Shown here: positions 5,957 through 11,741 of the stretch, piece by piece
Numbering within the stretch: the first letter of the stretch is position 1
Layout: every line of letters starts with the position of its first letter
Assembly: GCA_012517485.1 (NCBI GenBank)
Contig: JAAYUT010000375.1
Coordinates: forward strand, 1-11,741
Direction of reading: 5' to 3'
From: Candidatus Atribacter fermentans
GTDB taxonomy: Bacteria > Atribacterota > Atribacteria > Atribacterales > Atribacteraceae
Length of the DNA stretch: 11,741 nt
The notes under the pieces: generated by a model
Told to the model about the DNA's origin: nothing
What the model saw: only the letters and a program-made list of their open reading frames with translations
Databases searched by the model: none
Translations under genes and position numbers: made by a program

Positions 5957-7222
5957 ATGGATAAAGCAATTTTTGATTCGTATGAAAATATGCTTTTTAA
6001 TCTTGACAAAGCAGCAAAAAACCTGGGTTTGAATTATGATGACTATGTTGCGCTTAGTTATCCAGAAAGGGAGTTAACCGTTTCTATACCAGTCGTCATG
6101 GATAATGGTCACATAGAAGTTTTTACTGGATATCGGGTTCAACACTCAAGTAGTCGAGGACCATGTAAGGGTGGACTGAGATATTCGACTGATGTGAATA
6201 TAACGATTGTAAAAACCTTAGCAGCTTTGATGACCTGGAAAAGTGCTGTTGTAAATATCCCTTTCGGAGGTGCTAAGGGTGCTATTTGTTGTGATCCATC
6301 ACATTTGTCAAGAGAAGAGTTAAAACGCATCACTCGTCGTTATACGGCAATGATCCTTCCGCTTATTGGTCCAGAAAAAGATATTCCAGCTCCTGATATT
6401 AACACCAATGACGAAGTTATGGGATGGATTATGGATACCTATAGCATGTTCAAAGGGTATTCAGTCCCTGGAGTTGTTACTGGAAAACCCCTGGAGATCG
6501 GGGGTACCTTGGGAAGACAAGGAGCGACCGGTCGAGGTGTAGTTTATGTCATTAATGATATAGCTCCTTTGTTGGGATTTTCACTGGTTAATGCCAAAGT
6601 CGCCATACAAGGTTTTGGAAAAGTTGGTAGCATCTTAGCCCAACTTCTTGCTCATCAAGGATCGAAGATTATCGCTGTTTGTGATATAAGTGGTGGTTTG
6701 TATCAAGCATCTGGTTTGGATATTGACGACCTCATTAAATATGTAAACAACAACCCTCAGAAAACAATCAATGGATATAAAGCCCCAGGTGTAACAGAAT
6801 TTCCCAAAGAAGAGATTTTCTACTTTCCGGTTGATCTTTTTATACCAGCTGCTAAAGAAAACCAAATCACTGCTTCTGTTGCAAAAAAGTTAAATGCCAA
6901 AATAATCGCTGAAGCTGCTAATGGACCAACTTTAGTTGATGCTGATGAAATATTAGAATCCCGAAATATTATTGTGATTCCAGATATTTTAGTCAATGCT
7001 GGTGGTTTGGTGGTTTCTTACTTCGAGTGGGTGCAAAATATTCAATCACTGATGTGGGATGAGAGCGAAGTCAATGAATTATTAATGAAAATAATGAAAA
7101 GAGCTTTCAATGAAGTGTGGTCAATTCACCAGCAGAGAGGTGTTAATCTGAGAATAGCCGCATACATGCTGGCGATTGATCGTGTAGTTAAAGCCAAAAA
7201 AATTAGGGGTATTTTTCCCTGA
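5957..7222 (+). CDS. Glutamate dehydrogenase (Glu/Leu/Phe/Val dehydrogenase family)
   Basis: 421-residue cytosolic enzyme interconverting glutamate and 2-oxoglutarate plus ammonia. Catalytic residues are in place, aligned to clostridial GDH: K71 in CKGGLRY, K95 in MTWK, K107 in FGGAKG, and the catalytic D147 in PAPDINTND. The Rossmann motif GFGKVG spans 219-224, and D243 at the end of the second strand favours NAD(H), though this is only suggestive. Length and the SSRGPCKGG and EAANGP blocks fit the hexameric bacterial/archaeal class. A TTG at 5939 opens the frame earlier, but GGAGGG at 5941-5946 lies inside that extension and is correctly placed for the ATG at 5957, which I chose. The next gene starts 2 bases after the stop. 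In this operon it probably recycles the amino donor or acceptor of the aminotransferase. Confidence 0.92.
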   Translation: MDKAIFDSYENMLFNLDKAAKNLGLNYDDYVALSYPERELTVSIPVVMDNGHIEVFTGYRVQHSSSRGPCKGGLRYSTDVNITIVKTLAALMTWKSAVVNIPFGGAKGAICCDPSHLSREELKRITRRYTAMILPLIGPEKDIPAPDINTNDEVMGWIMDTYSMFKGYSVPGVVTGKPLEIGGTLGRQGATGRGVVYVINDIAPLLGFSLVNAKVAIQGFGKVGSILAQLLAHQGSKIIAVCDISGGLYQASGLDIDDLIKYVNNNPQKTINGYKAPGVTEFPKEEIFYFPVDLFIPAAKENQITASVAKKLNAKIIAEAANGPTLVDADEILESRNIIVIPDILVNAGGLVVSYFEWVQNIQSLMWDESEVNELLMKIMKRAFNEVWSIHQQRGVNLRIAAYMLAIDRVVKAKKIRGIFP

Positions 7223-7224
7223 TA

Positions 7225-8376
7225 GTGAGAAAATACTTGAAAAGTCTTCCGAAATTAGAGTTAATTTATCGAATAATAAAAGAAAATGGACCTCTTTCCA
7301 GGAATGATTTATCGAAAGCAACCGGTATTGGAATCCTTACCGTAGCAAAGTTTGTTGATAGGTTAATATTAGAAGGTAAAGTAGCTGAAAATGGCTGGGA
7401 CAAAAAGACCGGGGGAAGACCGGCACGATTGATCAGTATCAATCCCAATTTTGGCAAAGCATTAGGAATCGAACTGGGAGATTCCTATATTAACTGGGTT
7501 ATATCCAATTGTGTTGGGGATATATTTCAAAGTGGAACGATAAAAGTTCAAAAAAACGAACCAATTAAGAAAAATCTGGAAGATCAAATAAAAAATATTT
7601 TAAACGATAACGAGAATATAAAAACAATTGGTATTGCCAGCACTGGCATAGTTGAAACAGTGACTGGTACATCACTTTGTTCTCCTCAACGGGAAGATTT
7701 AGATGATTTTCCAGTAAAAAAATATCTTGAAGAAAAATTCAACCTTCCAGTTTATTTAGATGATGTATGTAGAACTGTTGCCTATGTTGAACAAACTCAG
7801 GGAGTAGCAAGAAATTTAAAAAATTTTTTATTTTTTTATCTTGACGTGGGGATCGGTCTATCAATGGTTTTAGATGGCAAAATTTATCGAGGTCCTTTTG
7901 GTATTTCGGGAGAAATTGGACACTTTATAGTTGATGAAAATGGTCCTTCCTGTGGTTGTGGAAACCGGGGATGTTTAGAAGTATTTGCATCAATTTCCGC
8001 AATTGTCCGTAATGCCAAAAAGTATATTGAAAATGGAGTACAATCGAGCTTGCATAATCAAGAGATAAATATTGAGAATATTATTAATGAAGCGAGAAAA
8101 GGAGATAAATTGAGTTATCGGTTGATAACTGAATCGGGTGAACGTATCGGAGCTGTTGCCGCTCAAGTAATCAATTTTACTGGTATACCTCTGATTATTT
8201 TTGTGGGTCGGTTAAAACATGCGAATCAATTATTAATTGATCCAATCCAACATATTATTAAAAAGAATGCTTTATCGGCACTCAGTCAAAAGTTAGAAAT
8301 GAAGATTTCTTCTTTGGATGACTGGTCAGTGGCACTTGGAGCCTCAATGCTCTCTTTATTGGAAGTTATTCAATAA
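7225..8376 (+). CDS. ROK-family transcriptional regulator (NagC/XylR-like)
   Basis: 383-residue DNA-binding sugar sensor. An N-terminal winged helix-turn-helix covers roughly residues 10-60 (LSRNDLSKATGIGILTVAKF at 24-43), and the wing motif GRPAR is at 64-68. A ROK sugar-kinase-like domain follows. The ROK zinc motif is complete: H233 and C243-G-C245-G-N-R-G-C250. The ATP-site D-x-G-G-T-K of ROK kinases is replaced by ELGDSY (83-88), as usual for regulators that do not phosphorylate. A sugar or sugar phosphate is the expected effector. The GTG start at 7225 follows the dehydrogenase stop by 2 bases without a strong ribosome binding site of its own, so translation is probably coupled. It likely controls this operon and perhaps the upstream importer. 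Confidence 0.9.
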   Translation: MRKYLKSLPKLELIYRIIKENGPLSRNDLSKATGIGILTVAKFVDRLILEGKVAENGWDKKTGGRPARLISINPNFGKALGIELGDSYINWVISNCVGDIFQSGTIKVQKNEPIKKNLEDQIKNILNDNENIKTIGIASTGIVETVTGTSLCSPQREDLDDFPVKKYLEEKFNLPVYLDDVCRTVAYVEQTQGVARNLKNFLFFYLDVGIGLSMVLDGKIYRGPFGISGEIGHFIVDENGPSCGCGNRGCLEVFASISAIVRNAKKYIENGVQSSLHNQEINIENIINEARKGDKLSYRLITESGERIGAVAAQVINFTGIPLIIFVGRLKHANQLLIDPIQHIIKKNALSALSQKLEMKISSLDDWSVALGASMLSLLEVIQ

Positions 8377-8415
8377 AAACATATGAATAAAAATGAAAAA
8401 GAAAAGGAGGGAATT

Positions 8416-9570
8416 ATGGAAAAAATCAAGGCTGGAATAATTGGTACCGGATTTGTTGGATCGGTACACATCGATGCATTAAGACGTTTGGGTTTTGTCG
8501 AAGTGGTGGCGGTTGCCGAAGCGAATGAAGAATTAGCACGCAAAAAAGCAGCTGATTTTTTTATCCCTCGTGCCTATAGCAACTACTATGACCTCATCAA
8601 TGATCCAGATGTTCAAGTTGTTCATAACTGTACACCTAATCATCTTCATATGGAAATCAACTCCGCCATTATTCAAGCTGGAAAACACATCTTCTCCGAA
8701 AAGCCCTTAGGCATGAATCGTTTCGAATCAGGCAAAATGTTGGAATTAGCCGAAAAACATCAAGTCGTGCATGGTGTCAATTTCAATTATAGGATGTATC
8801 CTTTGATCCAAGACATGAAACACCGGGTCCAGAAAGGAGAACTAGGGAAAATTAATTTAATCCACGGTTCCTATTTACAAGATTGGCTTTTTTATGAAAC
8901 AGATTACAATTGGCGAGTTGAACCAAAGTTTGGTGGAGTAACCCGAGCAATAGGGGACATTGGATCACACTGGTGTGACCTCGCTCAAACCATTACTGGT
9001 CTCAAAATTACTGAAGTATTTGCTGATTTATCGACGGTAATACCAATACGAAAAAAATCGAAAAATATCGAAACTTTTCGAGAAGACCGCGATCTTACTG
9101 ATTACGAAGAAATACCGGTTCAATCAGAAGACTGGGGAGCAGTTTTGATTCGCTTAGAAAATGGTGCAAGCGGAGTTTTTTACGTTTCTCAGGTTTGTGC
9201 AGGAAGAAAATGTTATTTCAATATTGAAATTAATGGATCTGTCAAGTCCTTTTATTGGAATCAAGAAGAAGGAGATCGAATGTGGATTGGTTACCGTAGT
9301 CAACCGAATGTTTATTTAATGAGGGATCCCAACCAGCTTGATCCAAAATGTCGGGAATATACCATCGCACCCGGCGGACATCCTGAAGGTTGGTTGGATA
9401 GTATAAAAAACAGTCTACTGGCTTATTATCGTTCAATTCTTAATACAAAAAAATCACTCAACAAAAAACCTGATTATGCAACTTTTCATGATGGATATGA
9501 TATTAGTTGTATCGTTGATGCCATTGCAGAAAGTCATCAAAAAGGAAAATGGGTTAAAGTTATTCGATAA
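8416..9570 (+). CDS. Gfo/Idh/MocA-family NAD(P)-dependent oxidoreductase
   Basis: 384-residue dehydrogenase of the glucose-fructose oxidoreductase/inositol dehydrogenase family, acting on a hydroxyl of a sugar, sugar phosphate or cyclitol. The Rossmann motif G10-x-G12-x-x-G15 (GTGFVG) opens the N-terminal domain. E95-K96-P97 holds the family catalytic lysine, and GDIGSHW (180-186) supplies the D181/H185 pair expected in the active site. An ATG at 8383 lies in frame upstream, but AAGGAGG at 8404-8410 is well spaced for the ATG at 8416, and GIIG then falls where the family begins. The ribosome binding site of the next gene touches its stop codon. With the aminotransferase it resembles oxidise-then-aminate pairs such as NtdC/NtdA of kanosamine synthesis, as an analogy only. 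Confidence 0.92.
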   Translation: MEKIKAGIIGTGFVGSVHIDALRRLGFVEVVAVAEANEELARKKAADFFIPRAYSNYYDLINDPDVQVVHNCTPNHLHMEINSAIIQAGKHIFSEKPLGMNRFESGKMLELAEKHQVVHGVNFNYRMYPLIQDMKHRVQKGELGKINLIHGSYLQDWLFYETDYNWRVEPKFGGVTRAIGDIGSHWCDLAQTITGLKITEVFADLSTVIPIRKKSKNIETFREDRDLTDYEEIPVQSEDWGAVLIRLENGASGVFYVSQVCAGRKCYFNIEINGSVKSFYWNQEEGDRMWIGYRSQPNVYLMRDPNQLDPKCREYTIAPGGHPEGWLDSIKNSLLAYYRSILNTKKSLNKKPDYATFHDGYDISCIVDAIAESHQKGKWVKVIR

Positions 9571-9583
9571 AGGAGGATATATT

Positions 9584-10834
9584 ATGACGATAAAACCAAC
9601 TTTTGGAGGACCAGGTTCATATGTCATTGGTGAAGAAGAGAAGAAAGAAGTGATGGATGTTCTTGAGTCCGGGTATCTTTTCCGTTATGGCTCAGAAGAC
9701 GATCCCAACTTTAAAAAGAAAGTATTTACTTTAGAACAAGAATTTTCTCAACTAATCGGGGTTAAGCATGCTGTTGCGGTGAACAGTGGAACCAGTGCTT
9801 TGCTTACCTGTTTGGCTGCCCTTGGTATTGGACCGGGTGACGAAGTCATCGTTCCTGGGTATACATTTATTGCTTCTATTTCAAGCATTATTGTATCCCG
9901 AGCTATTCCTGTGTTAGCCGAAATTGATGAATCACTGACTCTTGATCCTGTTGATGTTGAAAAAAGGATTACCAACAAGACAAAAGCCATCATGCCAGTG
10001 CATATGCTGGGAAATCCATGCCAGATGGATGCCATCATGGATATCGCCCGTCGGCATGGTTTATTGGTTATTGAAGACTGTGCCCAAGCTGCTGGGGCAT
10101 CCTTCCGAGGGAAAAGAGTTGGGAGTATTGGAGAAATTGCTGCTTTCTCTCTCAATGTTTTTAAAACGATCACTGCTGGCGATGGTGGTATGGTAGTGAC
10201 GAATAACGATGATTATTATGAACGGGCTTTTGGTTTTCATGATCAAGGCCATAAACCCATGCGGGCTGGTGTAGAAATTGGGAAAAGAAGCATTGTTGGT
10301 TTAGACCTTCGAATGAATGAATTGACTGGAGCATTCGCTTTAGCCCAAGTTCGAAAAGTAGATAAAATCCTCAACACGCTTCGAGAAAAGAAAGCGAAGT
10401 TAAAAACCGCATTATCAATGATTCCGGATATCGGTTTTAGAACCATAAACGACCAAAATGGGGAATGTGCGACTTTACTTACTTTGCTTTTTAAGGATAA
10501 AGCTACGGCTGATACCTTCGGTGAAAGAGTAGGAACGAAAACTATTGCTCATTCTGGTTGGCATGTTTATAACAATATGGAACAAATTTTACAAAAGAAA
10601 ACTTCAACCCTCTATCCCTGCCCTTATGAATGTCCGGCTTACGGAAAAGAAATTCAATATTATGCTCATATGCTTCCTCAGACCGATGACATCCTTGATC
10701 GGGCAATCAATATTAGTGTTGGTGTTGTTGATAAAGGTTTAGGTTCAGGTTTTGGAATCAATATTAATTCCAGTGACGAAGAAATTCATGCAGTAGTGAA
10801 AAAAATTGAAAAAATTATGAAAGAAATTTCATAG
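9584..10834 (+). CDS. DegT/DnrJ/EryC1/StrS-family PLP aminotransferase
   Basis: 416-residue fold-type I PLP enzyme of the sugar aminotransferase family, normally moving an amino group between glutamate or glutamine and a keto sugar or inosose. NSGTSALL (67-74) forms the cofactor phosphate loop, D165 in IEDCAQAAGA faces the pyridine nitrogen, and K194 in FSLNVFKTITAGDGG is the Schiff-base lysine. The active site therefore looks complete. Part of the family has Gln or His at the lysine and works as a dehydratase; that is not the case here. An in-frame ATG at 9476 lies inside the previous gene; AAAGGAGG (9569-9576), overlapping that gene's stop, selects the ATG at 9584. Glutamate dehydrogenase in the same operon could recycle its glutamate/2-oxoglutarate partner. 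The exact sugar is unknown. Confidence 0.92.
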   Translation: MTIKPTFGGPGSYVIGEEEKKEVMDVLESGYLFRYGSEDDPNFKKKVFTLEQEFSQLIGVKHAVAVNSGTSALLTCLAALGIGPGDEVIVPGYTFIASISSIIVSRAIPVLAEIDESLTLDPVDVEKRITNKTKAIMPVHMLGNPCQMDAIMDIARRHGLLVIEDCAQAAGASFRGKRVGSIGEIAAFSLNVFKTITAGDGGMVVTNNDDYYERAFGFHDQGHKPMRAGVEIGKRSIVGLDLRMNELTGAFALAQVRKVDKILNTLREKKAKLKTALSMIPDIGFRTINDQNGECATLLTLLFKDKATADTFGERVGTKTIAHSGWHVYNNMEQILQKKTSTLYPCPYECPAYGKEIQYYAHMLPQTDDILDRAINISVGVVDKGLGSGFGININSSDEEIHAVVKKIEKIMKEIS

Positions 10835-10966
10835 AATTATTGGCATATTTAGTATTGGAAAATAACTTATTCATGGTTTTAGAAGATTCTAGTTGAAGGT
10901 TAGAAAAGGAGGTGGTGTTCGTTTTATTTAAGTTTTTTATCAAATATTTGGGAGAAGAACCGCTAT

Positions 10967-11479
10967 TTGGAAGCGCTCCATAGCATTGGAACGCCAGCAC
11001 AATTTGTTATTGGAGCATATTGGGCTCGTCCAGGAATGAGATATGGCGAATCCTATGTTTGGAATAATCATCAATTAAGTCTTGACCTCGTAGGGGTCTT
11101 TAAGGATTTCCCGAAGATTTCAATGAGTTTAATGTTTGCATCGCTTTCGATGGCTCAAGAATTTACCATTATTGCTAGAATGCTACCCAATGTGAGTTTA
11201 CTCGGTTTTTGGTGGCATACTTTGATACCGAATATGATTGAACAATTAATTTCTCAAAGAATAGAATCCCTTCCTTCCAACAAGTGGATTGCCATTGCTA
11301 CTGATGCCTATTCAATAGAATGGGCTTATGGAAAAGTGAGTTTGGTTCTTCATTGTTTAGCCCGAGTTTTAAGCCAAAAAGTTGAAGAAGGATATTTTAC
11401 CGAAAAAACCGCAATCGAATATGCTCGTCGGATTCTCTACGAAAATCCGAAAGAAATATATCAATTGAAACTGGGTTGA
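10967..11479 (+). pseudogene. 5'-truncated amidohydrolase-family gene (C-terminal half only)
   Basis: The frame encodes about 170 residues resembling the C-terminal half of a TIM-barrel amidohydrolase of the uronate isomerase-like or amidohydrolase-2 kind. Seen from the TTG at 10967: PNVSLLGFWWH (74-84), P-S-N-K (103-106), a D113 in IATDAYSIEWAYGK at the position of the last-strand metal-binding Asp, and ENPKEIYQL near the end. The N-terminal half, with the HxH/HxD metal site, is missing. The frame is open back only to a stop at 10901-10903, and the aminotransferase gene ends at 10834. A strong AAAAGGAGGTGGTG (10904-10917) precedes it, but the GTG at 10915 opens a different frame that stops after 22 codons. 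An internal deletion plus frameshift that kept the original start region would explain this. A functional short protein from TTG 10967 is possible but less likely. Confidence 0.55.
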
Positions 11480-11486
11480 GGAATGA

Positions 11487-11741
11487 TTATATTCCAAATT
11501 CTTTTGATAAGGATTTTTTCATAATTTCTATTGGAGCATCCGAACCAGTCCAGAGTTTAAAAGCAATTGCTCCCTGGTAAACCAACATTCCCAAGCCGTC
11601 AAGAATTTTAGCTCCTCTTTTTTGAGCTTCTTTTAAAAATTGGGTATAAGGTGGATTCGGAATAACATCACAGACAACCATGTTGGGAGTGATTGTGTCA
11701 TACTGGATACTTGGTTTTTGATTGGTATTTGGGAAAAGACC
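11487..11741 (-). CDS. aroE: Shikimate dehydrogenase, 3' end (partial)
   Basis: The minus-strand frame is open from the right edge and ends in TAA at 11487-11489, giving 84 C-terminal residues; the start lies outside the window. The block [20 protein letters not shown] followed by [19 protein letters not shown] and WTG is the characteristic C-terminus of AroE-type shikimate 5-dehydrogenases. It includes the conserved Gln (residue 56 of the visible part) that helps bind shikimate. The enzyme reduces 3-dehydroshikimate to shikimate with NADPH in aromatic amino acid synthesis; quinate/shikimate dehydrogenase relatives cannot be excluded from this fragment. It converges on the amidohydrolase remnant with only 7 bases between the stops. 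The ATG at 11681 is an internal methionine, not the start. Confidence 0.85.
   Translation of the reverse strand, partial: GLFPNTNQKPSIQYDTITPNMVVCDVIPNPPYTQFLKEAQKRGAKILDGLGMLVYQGAIAFKLWTGSDAPIEIMKKSLSKEFGI

Noticed and set aside
8383..8415. 11-residue N-terminal extension of the Gfo/Idh protein
   Set aside because: The extension is lysine/glutamate-rich, and AAGGAGG at 8404-8410 serves the ATG at 8416.
9476..9583. 36-residue N-terminal extension of the aminotransferase
   Set aside because: It lies inside the oxidoreductase gene; the ribosome binding site at 9569-9576 and the family N-terminus both point to 9584.
9748..10173. 141-codon minus-strand open frame inside the aminotransferase gene
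   Set aside because: It is antisense to the conserved PLP-enzyme coding sequence and shows no recognisable domain; it is a shadow of the real gene.
10915..10983. 22-codon GTG frame after the strong ribosome binding site
   Set aside because: Too short and unrecognisable to stand as a gene; better explained as the retained start of the truncated amidohydrolase gene.
1..11741. CRISPR array, tRNA, rRNA, transposase or phage genes
   Set aside because: No regularly spaced direct repeats, cloverleaf-like segments or recognisable mobile-element proteins were seen on either strand.

Overview
The window reads as an AT-rich bacterial chromosome segment with strong AGGAGG-type ribosome binding sites and tightly packed metabolic operons. 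The solute-binding protein has a plain signal peptide and no lipobox cysteine, which favours a two-membrane (diderm) cell. The gene mix (sugar ABC importer, ROK regulator, URO-D-like, creatininase-like, Gfo/Idh and DegT-type enzymes) is typical of heterotrophic anaerobes such as Atribacterota or Thermotogota. That placement is an impression from gene content, not a determination.

Layout. The left edge (2-100) is the 3' end of a gene resembling an M24 metallopeptidase. Bases 101-509 carry no large gene. They hold a fold-back repeat of a widespread intergenic type, a second G/C-rich repeat, a possible promoter, and a 26-codon open frame with a good ribosome binding site containing an 8-bp hairpin. 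Bases 510-5511 form one plus-strand operon: periplasmic sugar-binding protein, two translationally coupled membrane permeases, a URO-D-superfamily protein and a creatininase-family protein. A strong 11-bp hairpin separates the binding-protein gene from the permeases. No transporter ATPase is present, so the importer probably borrows one encoded elsewhere.

Bases 5512-5956 are intergenic and carry the best promoter in the window (TTGACT, 17 bp, TATTAT) with small palindromes around it. Bases 5957-10834 look like a second operon: glutamate dehydrogenase, a ROK-family repressor, a Gfo/Idh/MocA oxidoreductase and a DegT/DnrJ/EryC1/StrS PLP aminotransferase. Together these could oxidise or reduce a sugar or cyclitol hydroxyl, exchange the keto group for an amine using glutamate/2-oxoglutarate, and recycle that pair through glutamate dehydrogenase. 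The direction (making or degrading an amino sugar) cannot be read from the sequence.

At the right end lies the C-terminal half of an amidohydrolase-type protein with no N-terminal half, probably a decaying gene. It converges on the 3' end of a shikimate dehydrogenase gene on the minus strand that runs off the window. No rRNA, tRNA, CRISPR array, transposase or phage gene was seen.
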